From assembly GCA_002499905.1 (NCBI GenBank), contig DANP01000004.1:1-64000 (forward strand): DNA of 64,000 nucleotides, in the 5' to 3' direction. The position numbers and the translations under genes were made by a program. The number at the start of each line of letters is the position of its first letter. Position 1 is the first letter of the stretch. The notes under the pieces were generated by a model that saw only the letters and a list, made by a program, of their open reading frames with translations, did no database searches and was not told the DNA's origin. Origin of the DNA: Methanolinea sp. UBA277. Its GTDB lineage: Archaea > Halobacteriota > Methanomicrobia > Methanomicrobiales > Methanospirillaceae. Below are positions 44,257-52,808 of this stretch, piece by piece.

Positions 44257-45765
44257 TTATCGCGGCTGGATAAACCAGCCGGTCATGGTCTCATCGAGGA
44301 TCTCCTCTCTGTGAGGCTTTGTAAGCAGACTGACGGCGACCATGGCAATCACCGCAATCACGAACCCGAAGAGAGAGAAATGCACCGGGAGCGGGGCTAT
44401 TCTGAAATAGGTGACCGCTCCGAACGCAATGGAGGATACCAGGCCGAGGGACATCGCTGCAATCGCCCCCTCCCGGGTAGCGCGCCGCCAGTACAGGCCG
44501 GCAAGCAGGGGAACGGCAAAGGTGGCAAACATGATCCCGATCCCGGCCCATATCAGCCAGACCAGCATTTCAGGCGGATTCAGGGCCATGATAAGGGTTA
44601 CGGCCGCAGCGGCAAAGACCGAGATCCTGCTCACGGCAAGGACCGATTGTTCTGACGCATCAGGTTTCAGGATTTTTTTGTAGATATCCCAGGAAAAATA
44701 GGTCCCGATCGTCAGCATCAGCCGGTCAGTCGTGGACATTACCGCGGCGAGCACAATTACCGCAAAGATTCCCCAGAGGGCGAGGCTCCCGAACGAGTGC
44801 TGGACACCATACACAAAGATGAAGTCTGAGGCATTCTTGACATCCGGCAGGCTCACGAGCCCTTCATTCACCAGGACCACTCCGGCAAACCCGGCAAACT
44901 TCAGGAGGAACATCACTACTCCGTAGATGATGAACGCCACAAGTGGTGTCCACCGGAAATAGTTTGCATCCTTGACAGCAAGCACGTTATTGATGACATG
45001 CGGGGCACAGGCAAGTCCGATGGTAAGAAGCAGGAAGAAAGAGACGATATATTCAGGAGTGAAGACCGCTCCGGGACCAGTCGACCAGGGGAGAACCGAG
45101 GCCGGATTCAGGGCCGAAAGGTAAGCATTCACCGCGGTGAATCCCCCGGCAGCGGAGATAACCACCGGCGCCATGATTACCACGCCGATGAGGAGAATCA
45201 GGCCCTGTACAAGGGTGGTCCATGCGACGGCATAGAGTCCTCCGATTACGGTATAGACCGTAACGATTGCCGCTCCGACCAGCAGTGCGACCCAGTGCGG
45301 GAGCCCGAAGAGCCACATCAGGACGATGCTGATGGCGGTATACTGGCCGGCAAGGTAGATCATGGATACTACAATGCCTGAAACGGCGGAGAGCCCGCGG
45401 AGCGTTTTCTGGCTCTCATACCGCTGGGCAAAGTAGTCCTGCACGGTAATGAACCCGCTCCGCTTCGAGATCGCATACATCTTCACCCCGAAAAAGATGA
45501 TGCAGAATGCGATCGAGAGCGGAACTGCCAGCTGCTCCCAGATGGTGGGCCAGGCAAATTTGTACCCGAGACCCGATACCCCGAGTAGTGACATGCCCGA
45601 GCAGACCGATCCGATCATGAGAAAGGTAAAAACCCAGAACCCGAGCGATCTGCCGGCGACCACGTAGTCGGACATATTCTGGATTTTCTTCGAAGCCCAG
45701 ATCCCTATCCCGATCAGGGCGAGAAAATAGAGGATCACGAGCGTAATTTCAAGGGGATCGATCAT
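44257..45765 (-). CDS. Sodium:solute symporter (SSS family)
   Basis: 502 residues with 13 predicted membrane helices and family landmarks: the unwound-helix VAGRSLGFWVFTFLMIGSV, SGLGYKFAWPTIWEQLAVPL, GGLYAVAWTTLVQG and the Na2-site region MSTTDRLMLTIGTYFSWDIY. It couples Na+ influx to uptake of an organic solute; acetate, proline or pantothenate-type substrates are possible. GGAGG is 7 nt before ATG 45765, which overlaps the stop of the upstream small gene by 4 nt. Confidence 0.92.
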   Translation of the reverse strand: MIDPLEITLVILYFLALIGIGIWASKKIQNMSDYVVAGRSLGFWVFTFLMIGSVCSGMSLLGVSGLGYKFAWPTIWEQLAVPLSIAFCIIFFGVKMYAISKRSGFITVQDYFAQRYESQKTLRGLSAVSGIVVSMIYLAGQYTAISIVLMWLFGLPHWVALLVGAAIVTVYTVIGGLYAVAWTTLVQGLILLIGVVIMAPVVISAAGGFTAVNAYLSALNPASVLPWSTGPGAVFTPEYIVSFFLLLTIGLACAPHVINNVLAVKDANYFRWTPLVAFIIYGVVMFLLKFAGFAGVVLVNEGLVSLPDVKNASDFIFVYGVQHSFGSLALWGIFAVIVLAAVMSTTDRLMLTIGTYFSWDIYKKILKPDASEQSVLAVSRISVFAAAAVTLIMALNPPEMLVWLIWAGIGIMFATFAVPLLAGLYWRRATREGAIAAMSLGLVSSIAFGAVTYFRIAPLPVHFSLFGFVIAVIAMVAVSLLTKPHREEILDETMTGWFIQPR

Positions 45766-45899
45766 AGCGGGACCTCCTTCCACCAGAGCGCCCAGAGAGC
45801 GAGCGCCACGATACTGATCAGGAAGGCCCCTCCCACGGCGAGGATGGTGATATCCGGCAATCCGAACATAACCTGTATCATTTGACGATACTCATACAT
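45762..45899 (-). CDS. Symporter small accessory protein
   Basis: A tiny membrane protein upstream of and overlapping the symporter (TGA inside ATGA). The core is FGLPDITILAVGGAFLISIV, one membrane helix, then a Trp-rich end (WALWWKEVPL). SSS symporters of archaea and bacteria often have such a short partner starting M-(L/F)-G. Starts: ATG 45899 (45 aa, AGGGAT upstream), 45881, or 45869 (35 aa, fits family length). Translational coupling with the symporter is likely. Confidence 0.75.
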   Translation of the reverse strand: MYEYRQMIQVMFGLPDITILAVGGAFLISIVALALWALWWKEVPL

Positions 45900-46201
45900 A
45901 ACAATCCCTATTCTCGTGTCCGCTCACGGGATAGGGGTTGCAACCCTCGAGGAGCAGGGCCGGGTATTTGCTGACGCTGGCAAGGGAGTCCCCGCTGCAG
46001 CTCACATGAGGACCGCTCGCTTGCTCCGGGGGATGTGGGAACGCCCGCGGAATCAATCAAACCATATCAAGGCCGGTCCGGGGTTGATGGGATCGTTCCG
46101 GGATTTTTTAAAATTAAGAAATAATAGAAAGAACCAGGAATCTGATCCTGGTTTTGTTCTCTTTACCCCGGAAATACCAAATTTACTCACTGTAACTGAA
46201 A
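45900..46201. other. Intergenic region upstream of the symporter operon
   Basis: This 302-nt stretch contains the symporter promoter region on its left and the terminator of the 290-residue secreted protein gene on its right. The frame at 45916-46278 is not protein-like. Confidence 0.4.
46132..46153 (-). terminator. Hairpin plus U-rich tract terminator
   Basis: AACCAGGA and TCCTGGTT arms around ATCTGA form a perfect 8-bp stem about 50 nt after the secreted-protein stop. On the minus strand it is followed by a T-rich tract (CTTTCTATTATTTCTTAATTTT). Confidence 0.55.
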
Positions 46202-47074
46202 TTACGGGACAGGGCCCACACTCTGCCCTATACCAGTCCGCACTGAATCGTAGTGCATCAGTTTCTCAAAGAGCGTAATCGCACCATCTGCGCTGGTCTC
46301 TTCGGTGAACTCAATGCGCTCCTTCATGATATTGTAAACCGGAGCTCCTTGCACAATGCTGCCTTCCTGGATCAGGACATCCATGTAAGCAGATGCCATA
46401 CCCACGGAGGGAACATCGGTCACGAGTTCGGAGACACGGATATCATGGTTCAGCTCGACCGGATGGTCACTGGAGGGCATCACGAAGCGATCTGTAGTTG
46501 TGGTACGCACATTTACAGCGGTCATGTCGATGCTGCTGCCGGCTTGTGCCCTGTTGCAGAACTCCGGTGATGCGGTAGTGGTCCATGGTGATGCGAACGG
46601 ACAGATATATTCCTCTCTTGCGAATCCGGCGATACCTGCACCGTCAACCATTATGTCATCGGTTGAGACAACAGTGGCGGCGTCAATGCCGACAAAGGCG
46701 AGCTGCTTGGTAGCCTCGATATTCCATTGGCCGCTGATCTGGCCGGAGGTCTCGACATCCATCCCCTTGTCATAAAGGACGAGTCCCAGACCATTGGACT
46801 GAGTATCCTCGGTATAGGTTGATTCGTAAATTGTCGCACCCCACCCATACTCAGGCCCGTCTCCTTCCGCCAGTGGTGGAACACCTGCTAAGCCAAGAAC
46901 ATCGTTCGTAATTCTCCACTGGAGTTCTGTAGCGGAGGCAAAATTACCAACCGCATTGGTCGATGTAGACGTGGCAATACCCTGAGTCTCAGGGACAGGC
47001 GTAATACCACGATCAGCCACGGCAAACCCGGAAAGGAAACCAATTGCAATAATCAGGATTAAAAGTTTCTTCAT
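46202..47074 (-). CDS. Secreted protein of unknown function, 290 aa
   Basis: A clear signal peptide (MKKLLILIIAIGFLSGFAVA), cleaved about residue 20, then a Thr/Ser- and Asp-rich, beta-type body without membrane helices. GGGGGA lies 5 nt before ATG 47074. Two cysteines (YICPF and FCNRA, about 30 residues apart) could form a disulfide. The protein resembles no family I know; it may be an envelope or S-layer-associated protein. A strong terminator suggests high, separate expression. Confidence 0.78.
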   Translation of the reverse strand: MKKLLILIIAIGFLSGFAVADRGITPVPETQGIATSTSTNAVGNFASATELQWRITNDVLGLAGVPPLAEGDGPEYGWGATIYESTYTEDTQSNGLGLVLYDKGMDVETSGQISGQWNIEATKQLAFVGIDAATVVSTDDIMVDGAGIAGFAREEYICPFASPWTTTASPEFCNRAQAGSSIDMTAVNVRTTTTDRFVMPSSDHPVELNHDIRVSELVTDVPSVGMASAYMDVLIQEGSIVQGAPVYNIMKERIEFTEETSADGAITLFEKLMHYDSVRTGIGQSVGPVP

Positions 47075-47461
47075 TACATTCCCCCTGCATTTCGTGCCAA
47101 TATTATCAGCACCAGTCCTTGGTTGCATTCTAATACTATGAAGCGATAGGGAAGAGCTGTCAGACCTTGCCTGAGCCAGTATATCTCCTCCCGGGTAATT
47201 GCAGACCGCTGTCCCCTCCCCGCACAACGGCGGAAATAACCAGCGATCCCAATTTTTCGGTCAATCCATCCTGCAGGAACTGACAGGGGAACCGGCCCAT
47301 ATTAATATACCATAATTCACAAATTTGTATGGTTTTAAAATAACTCATTCAAGGCCGAAAATTTCAATTCTCACAGCCAGCAGTCGAATAACAAACTTTA
47401 TTTTCACCGTTCCCCAACATTGTCAAGCTATAACATAGCAAGCTTATAAGGCAGGAGTACC
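47075..47461. promoter_or_regulatory. Divergent promoter region, secreted protein / Liv transporter
   Basis: AT-rich 387-nt region. Near the liv side are a small inverted repeat GCTAT-AAC-ATAGC (47427-47439) and AGCTTATAAGG (47441-47451), close to the GGCAGGAG ribosome binding site of the binding-protein gene. ACTTTATTTTC at about 47395 is a TATA candidate. No gene recognised. Confidence 0.4.
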
Positions 47462-48769
47462 ATGAGAAAGGAATTTATTCTGTTATCCCTCCTCTGCATC
47501 GGCTTTGCACTGTTTGCCGGATGCACCGAGCAGCAGGCAGCAACCGATGAGCTGAAGATCGGCGTCATGGCCTCGATGACGGGGCCGGCAAGCACGACCG
47601 GGAAAGATATCTGGCAGTCAGCCGTCCTCGCCGCTGATGAGATAAATGCGGACGGCGGTGTCTACGTCGCAGATCTCGGTAAGAAGATACCGATCCGCCT
47701 CATCCAGGGAGACGATGAATCAACCCGTGAAGGCGGGCAGAAAGCGGTTTCACGGCTGATCACCCAGGATAACGTCGACTTCCTCGTAGGTGGATTCTCA
47801 AGCGCCGTGGTCTCCGCCCACCAGTCAATCGTTGCCGAACACAAGGTGCCGTATATCATCTCCGGAGCTTCGAGCTCTGCGGTCTCCCGAAGAACCGATA
47901 TTGATACCAGCTACATGTTCTTCCACCGGCCGAATGCCGAGGATTCCGCCGAGGCCATCATGCTCTTCATCGATCGGGAGATGCGCCCGGCCCTCAATGA
48001 GAAGTACGGTTTCTCTGCGGACCGGCCGCTGCGGCTTGCCATTATCTACCAGGACACATCGTACGGCACGGGGCAGCGGAACGCTGTTCATGACCACATC
48101 AAAAACTACGGACTCAATATCGACGTTGTGGCAGAAGAGAGCTTCAAGATGAGCGAATCCGACTTCAGAACCTCGCTGACGTCGATCAAAGCAGCTAATC
48201 CTGATGCGGTGTACACGGTAACCTTCCTCAACGAGCTGGTACCCCTCGTCCAGCAGGGTCGCCGGGATGTCGGACTCGATACCATTTTCTTTGCTATCGA
48301 ACCCAATGACGACCCCGATTACTACAAAGGTGTGGGAACCTACGGTGAATATGGAGTGCTCCAGAGCCGGTTCTCACCATATGCTGCCCCGAAGGAGACA
48401 GAAGCCGCTCACGCAGCATTCGTCCAGAATTTCGATAAACGATGGGGCGGATTCCCCGGAATGATGGGCGTCGCCACCTATGAGGCACTGTATGTCGGCG
48501 TCCAGGCCGTTGAGAATGCGGGCACCCTCGATAAGGTTGCGGTCCGCGATGCTCTCAATGACCTGGAGATTCCCCAGATGATCGAGGTCATGGAGGACGG
48601 CACGATCGTCTTCTCTGATGAATTCCGGGAGAGCAAGTTTGACCTCTACCTTGCACAGCTGAGATGGGATCAGGATGCCGGTGAAACACGTCCGGTCATC
48701 ATCTATCCGGATTCCTTAAAAGAGACCGATTTCGTACTCCCCGACTGGTATAAACCAGGGCAGGGATAA
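47462..48769 (+). CDS. livK: Branched-chain amino acid ABC transporter, substrate-binding lipoprotein
   Basis: 435 residues. The signal peptide ends in lipobox FAGC (Cys21). The type I periplasmic-binding fold follows: LKIGVMASMTGPASTTGKDI, then VLAADEINADGG and PYIISGASSSAVSR. It captures an amino acid or similar ligand outside the cell and delivers it to LivHM. The ligand cannot be read from sequence; relatives also bind amides and urea. Confidence 0.92.
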   Translation: MRKEFILLSLLCIGFALFAGCTEQQAATDELKIGVMASMTGPASTTGKDIWQSAVLAADEINADGGVYVADLGKKIPIRLIQGDDESTREGGQKAVSRLITQDNVDFLVGGFSSAVVSAHQSIVAEHKVPYIISGASSSAVSRRTDIDTSYMFFHRPNAEDSAEAIMLFIDREMRPALNEKYGFSADRPLRLAIIYQDTSYGTGQRNAVHDHIKNYGLNIDVVAEESFKMSESDFRTSLTSIKAANPDAVYTVTFLNELVPLVQQGRRDVGLDTIFFAIEPNDDPDYYKGVGTYGEYGVLQSRFSPYAAPKETEAAHAAFVQNFDKRWGGFPGMMGVATYEALYVGVQAVENAGTLDKVAVRDALNDLEIPQMIEVMEDGTIVFSDEFRESKFDLYLAQLRWDQDAGETRPVIIYPDSLKETDFVLPDWYKPGQG

Positions 48770-48808
48770 ATAATCATCCTTTTTAAAACGGAAGGTTGAT
48801 GCTGATAT

Positions 48809-49690
48809 ATGGCAGGGGGAATCGATGTCATACTCCAGGTTCTGATCTGGGGACTGTATGCAGGATGTATCTATATACTCCTTGCCATCGGGTTAAACCT
48901 CATCTTCGGAGTGATGAAGGTGGTGAACTTCGCCCATGGCGAACTGCTCATGCTCGGCGCATACATCACCTTTACGTTCTATGCCCTTTCCGGGTTCAAC
49001 CCGTATGTCCTGCTGGCAGCATCGGTTCCCACCCTCATTCTTGCCGGTGTCATCATCGAACGCCTCTGCTTCCGGCCAATCCTCGGTACCGGAAAGCTGA
49101 ATGAGATCTTCATCTCTATCGGTCTCATCTACATCATCCAGAATGCAGCAGCTCTCATCTGGACCGATGAGTGGCGGATCATCCACAGCCCCTACGAAAA
49201 GATCACTCTCTCTATCTTCGGGGTGAACATGCCGCTTGACTACCTGATCATCATTATTACCACCATCCTCATCCTGATCGTCCTGTACCTCTTTCTCCGT
49301 AAAACCCGGCTTGGCAAAGCAATGCGGGCAACCAGCCAGAACCGGAAAGGCGCCATGCTGATGGGCATCAACGTCGAGCGGATGGATATGCTCTCGTTTG
49401 GGATCGGCGCAGGACTTGCCGGTGCAGCAGGGACGCTCTGGGTGGTGAGCGGCCAGGTATTCAACCCCTATATGGGTTCGATTCCGGCGATCAAGGCCTT
49501 CGCCATCGTGATCATCGGGGGACTCGGCAGCATTCCCGGCGCGATTATCGGCGGCCTCATCTACGGGATCGCCGAGAACTTTGCCATCTTCACCCTGGGC
49601 GGTGCGTGGAAAGACGCGGTATCCTTCATTATCCTGATCCTGGTGCTGATCATCCGCCCCACAGGGATCTTCGGAGAGTCGGCAGAATGA
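48809..49690 (+). CDS. livH: Branched-chain amino acid ABC transporter permease LivH
   Basis: 293 residues, about eight membrane helices. LivH features are GLNLIFGVMKVVNFAHGELL, the TSQNRKGAMLMGINVERMD coupling region and IIGGLGSIPGAIIGGLIYG. One of two membrane subunits. It follows livK by 39 nt and overlaps livM by 4 nt. Confidence 0.94.
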   Translation: MAGGIDVILQVLIWGLYAGCIYILLAIGLNLIFGVMKVVNFAHGELLMLGAYITFTFYALSGFNPYVLLAASVPTLILAGVIIERLCFRPILGTGKLNEIFISIGLIYIIQNAAALIWTDEWRIIHSPYEKITLSIFGVNMPLDYLIIIITTILILIVLYLFLRKTRLGKAMRATSQNRKGAMLMGINVERMDMLSFGIGAGLAGAAGTLWVVSGQVFNPYMGSIPAIKAFAIVIIGGLGSIPGAIIGGLIYGIAENFAIFTLGGAWKDAVSFIILILVLIIRPTGIFGESAE

Positions 49691-50661
49691 AGTCGCTCCT
49701 TGATTCACCCCGGAACAGGATGTACGCCATCATCGCCTGCCTCCTTATGGCCCTCGTACTCCCCATCCTCTTCGGGCTGAACCTCTACATCCTGACCGTC
49801 CTCATCCTGATGGTCATCTTCATCATCTATGCCTCATCCTGGAATTTCCTCACCTACACCGGACAGGGGTCGCTCGGGCATGCAGCATTCTTCGGACTCG
49901 GAGGATATATCTCCGCCATGGTGGCATCGGCAAGCGGCATTTCCCCGTACATTACCATGCTCGTCGGCGGCGGGGCCGCGGCACTCGTCGGCCTCTTCAT
50001 CGGAGTGATCTGTGTACGCCTGAAAGAGTGGTTCCTGGCCATGGTGACCTTCGGATTCGCCATTATCATCCAGACCCTGATGGTGAGCCAGTTTGCCGGC
50101 GTAACCGGCGGGTGGGACGGGATAGCCGCGCCACGGCTGATCAGTTCTGCTGTGCCAAACTACCTGCTCGTCGAGTACTATTCCATCGTCCTCATTGCTG
50201 CACTTGTTGTCCTGCTCTTCTGGCTGATACTCAGATCAAGGATAGGGCTGGCCTTCGCCGCCATACGGGAAAACGAGACGGAGGCACGGGCCGCAGGCAT
50301 CGACCCGGTCAGGTACCGCCTCTTTGCCTTCGTGGTCAGTGCGTACTTTTCGGGGGTTGCCGGGGCGCTCGAAATCCACCACCTGGGATACATCACTCCC
50401 GAGATCTTCAGTGTCGATATTTCTTTCTGGCCGATCATCTATTCCATTTCCGGCGGGCTCGGGACACTTGCCGGCCCGATAGTAGGGACCATCGTTATCA
50501 CCGTCCTGTGGGACGGCCTCCAGACTCTCGGAATTACCTATGCACGCTTCATCATCATCGGCCTGCTGCTGGTCCTGATCATCATCTTCCTGCCAAAAGG
50601 GCTCATCTCCCTGCCGGACCGGATCAGGAAGTATCTCGAGGGGAGGCAGAAGACCTCCTGA
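49687..50661 (+). CDS. livM: Branched-chain amino acid ABC transporter permease LivM
   Basis: 324 residues, about nine membrane helices. Typical segments are YTGQGSLGHAAFFGLGGYIS, IRENETEARAAGIDPVRYRL (coupling helix) and SGGLGTLAGPIVGTIVI. Start ATG 49687 inside the livH stop (ATGA), so translation is coupled. It converges with livF downstream. Confidence 0.94.
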   Translation: MKSLLDSPRNRMYAIIACLLMALVLPILFGLNLYILTVLILMVIFIIYASSWNFLTYTGQGSLGHAAFFGLGGYISAMVASASGISPYITMLVGGGAAALVGLFIGVICVRLKEWFLAMVTFGFAIIIQTLMVSQFAGVTGGWDGIAAPRLISSAVPNYLLVEYYSIVLIAALVVLLFWLILRSRIGLAFAAIRENETEARAAGIDPVRYRLFAFVVSAYFSGVAGALEIHHLGYITPEIFSVDISFWPIIYSISGGLGTLAGPIVGTIVITVLWDGLQTLGITYARFIIIGLLLVLIIIFLPKGLISLPDRIRKYLEGRQKTS

Positions 50662-50785
50662 TCTGCCCCGACAACCTGGTTCCTCTTTTTCTCAACAGAT
50701 CTCAGGAAATGAACAGGTCTTCTTACCAGATGATGAAGAGAGAAGCGGGAAGAGAACATGCCGGGGCACAGACCGGCAGGGCGCC

Positions 50786-51502
50786 TTAGATGCCCAGGTA
50801 TGCTGCCCTGATCTGATCATCGTGGAGCAGTTCTTCAGAAGCGCCTTCCCTGATGATCCTTCCGTTCTCAAGGATGTAGCCCCGGTGTGAGATCTCCAGG
50901 GCGTGCTGGACATTCTGCTCGACGAGCAGAATGGAGAGGCCGGATTTGTTGAGCGTTCCCACCGCATCAAGGACTGTCGATACCAGCAGGGGTGAGAGGC
51001 CGAGTGACGGCTCATCCAGGATGAGCATGGAAGGCCGGGCCATGAGTGCACGGGCGATGGCAAGCATCTGCTGCTCACCTCCCGAGAGCGTCCCGGCAAG
51101 CTGGTTTTTTCGTTCCTCGAGGATGGGAAAGAGGGTGAACATCTCATCGTAACCGGCTGCCTTCTCCGGCCGGGGAAAGCCGCCGAGTTCAAGGTTCTCG
51201 ATGACCGTCATTTTGGGGAAGAGTTCCCGCTTTTCCGGGACCAGAGAGAGCCCCCGTGTCACCACATCATAGGCAGGAAGGCCGGTGATATCAGTGTCCC
51301 CGAAGAAGACCTGCCCGCGCCGCTCCCGGACCAGCCCGAAGATGCTCTGGACCAGGGTAGTCTTGCCGGCGCCGTTTGCGCCGAGGATGGTAACAATCTC
51401 CCCGCTATCAACCGAGAGGGAGATATCCCAGAGCACCTGGAGACCGGAATAAAAAACCGAGAGGTTACGAACCTCCAGAAGGGGTGATACGGGCCCGGTC
51501 AT
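50786..51502 (-). CDS. livF: ABC transporter ATP-binding protein LivF
   Basis: 238 residues. Walker A is GANGAGKTTL, the signature TLSGGEQQMLAIARAL and Walker B MLILDEPSLGLSP. The short LivF form. It overlaps livG by 4 nt. It is encoded on the strand opposite to livKHM, so the transporter is built from two convergent transcripts. Confidence 0.94.
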   Translation of the reverse strand: MTGPVSPLLEVRNLSVFYSGLQVLWDISLSVDSGEIVTILGANGAGKTTLVQSIFGLVRERRGQVFFGDTDITGLPAYDVVTRGLSLVPEKRELFPKMTVIENLELGGFPRPEKAAGYDEMFTLFPILEERKNQLAGTLSGGEQQMLAIARALMARPSMLILDEPSLGLSPLLVSTVLDAVGTLNKSGLSILLVEQNVQHALEISHRGYILENGRIIREGASEELLHDDQIRAAYLGI

Positions 51503-52224
51503 GCATATCGTTCGCCAAGATACGAATCTATTACCCGCTGGTTCCGTACCACGGTATCAGGAACGCCATCCGCGATCTTCTCCCCCCGATCAAGGACCAC
51601 CAGGCGATCGGATACCCCGAGAATGACCCGCATGACATGCTCGATCACGACGATGGTGAGACCGTCGTCGCGGAGAGATTTGATGAGCGCAACAGCCTCT
51701 CCGCTCTCGCTGGGGTTCAGGCCGGTCATCATTTCATCGAGGAGGAGGATTTTCGGGCGTGAGGCGAGGGCCCGGGCAAGCTGGGTTCTCCGGAGTTCAA
51801 TCACATTCAGGTTTGAGAGGGGCATGTCAATCCGTTCCCGCGGAAAGCCGACCCGCCCGAGGAGTTCCTCAGCCTCCCGTGAGGCTTCATCCATTGTCGG
51901 ATGGTGACCATTACCAAAGAGGGATCCGATCATAACGCTTTCGCGGGCGGTAAGACCGGGGAAGGAGAGCGTGTGCTGGAATGTCTTTGCTATGCCTTTC
52001 CGGCAGATACGGTCCATGGAAAGACGGGATATCTCCTCGCCGCAGTAGCGGATCCTTCCCCCGTCCGGCCGGTAAATACCGGATATCAGATTCAGGAGCG
52101 TGGTCTTCCCCGCACCGTTCGGCCCGACAAGCCCCAGGATCTCTCCCTCCCCCACACGGAGATCCACCGCGTTGACTGCAACCAGCCCGCCGAATTTTTT
52201 GGTCACACCGTCAAGTTCAAGCAC
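51499..52224 (-). CDS. livG: ABC transporter ATP-binding protein LivG
   Basis: 241 residues. Walker A GPNGAGKTTL, a signature-like NLNVIELRRTQLARALAS in place of the usual LSGGQ wording, and Walker B ILLLDEMMTGLNP. The LSGGQ region reads LSNLNVIELRR, so the classic SGG is missing, though LivG proteins usually have LSYGQQR; this is a notable deviation. GTG 52224 is preferred because GGGAGGT lies 6 nt upstream; an earlier GTG at 52230 touches the ribosome binding site. Confidence 0.92.
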   Translation of the reverse strand: MLELDGVTKKFGGLVAVNAVDLRVGEGEILGLVGPNGAGKTTLLNLISGIYRPDGGRIRYCGEEISRLSMDRICRKGIAKTFQHTLSFPGLTARESVMIGSLFGNGHHPTMDEASREAEELLGRVGFPRERIDMPLSNLNVIELRRTQLARALASRPKILLLDEMMTGLNPSESGEAVALIKSLRDDGLTIVVIEHVMRVILGVSDRLVVLDRGEKIADGVPDTVVRNQRVIDSYLGERYA

Positions 52225-52388
52225 GAACACACCTCCCTGCTATGATTATCATGCTATATGTTAGCAAATGGCAATGATAAAGGTATCCTTCGTTTCCGGA
52301 GGAGAACTCAGGACCGATGCAACCCCGGGGCGGGGTATTCCCGGACACCGGTCATCCCGATCCTTCCGTCCTCACCATGGCCTGAATG

Positions 52389-52402
52389 GTATAATGTATA
52401 TA
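52389..52402 (+). promoter_or_regulatory. Promoter of the A-type ATP synthase operon
   Basis: GTATAATGTATATA lies 44-57 nt before the atpH ATG, predicting transcription start near 52420. This operon appears to have a single strong promoter since all genes overlap or nearly so. Confidence 0.5.
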
Positions 52403-52417
52403 GAGGAATCGTGCTTA

Positions 52418-52433
52418 CCCCTCACAACAGGGG
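52418..52433 (+). promoter_or_regulatory. Leader hairpin upstream of atpH
   Basis: CCCCT and AGGGG arms around CACAAC form a short stem at the predicted 5' end of the atp mRNA. It could protect the mRNA end or tune translation. Confidence 0.3.
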
Positions 52434-52445
52434 ATCACGACTCGC

Positions 52446-52808
52446 ATGGTAAAGGAAGAGATCGAGCGAATAAAGGAGGTGGAACGGGAGGCTGTCATCC
52501 TCGTCCGGCGTTCCGAAGAAGAATCTCTGCAGATGATTCGGGATGCAGAACGGAAACGGGATGAGATCCTTGCAGGAGCAGAGAAGAGAGCCCTGGTAGA
52601 TCTGGCCCGCTATAAGGATGATGAAATAAGGAACGCCAGCGCATGCGCCGAAGATCTGCTGCATGAAGCCCGACTGGCAGCGGCAGATATGCGAACCCGG
52701 TCTGGAAAAGCAATCGACGAAGCTTCATTGCTCATCATCAGGGCAATAATCGGAGAGAAAGATGTTCTATCCGGAGGAAATGAAACGGGTCGCCATCGGG
52801 TTTCATAA
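52446..52808 (+). CDS. atpH: A-type ATP synthase subunit H (peripheral stalk)
   Basis: 120 residues, almost wholly coiled coil (IERIKEVEREAVILVRRSEE and onward), rich in Glu, Arg and Ala. AtpH pairs with AtpE to form the peripheral stalk that holds the A1 head against rotation. It overlaps atpI by 47 nt. First gene of the operon, as in Methanosarcina aha. Confidence 0.9.
   Translation: MVKEEIERIKEVEREAVILVRRSEEESLQMIRDAERKRDEILAGAEKRALVDLARYKDDEIRNASACAEDLLHEARLAAADMRTRSGKAIDEASLLIIRAIIGEKDVLSGGNETGRHRVS

Noticed and set aside
45916..46278. 120-codon rightward frame between symporter and secreted protein
   Set aside because: It runs through the terminator hairpin and into the antisense of the secreted-protein gene; no ribosome binding site.
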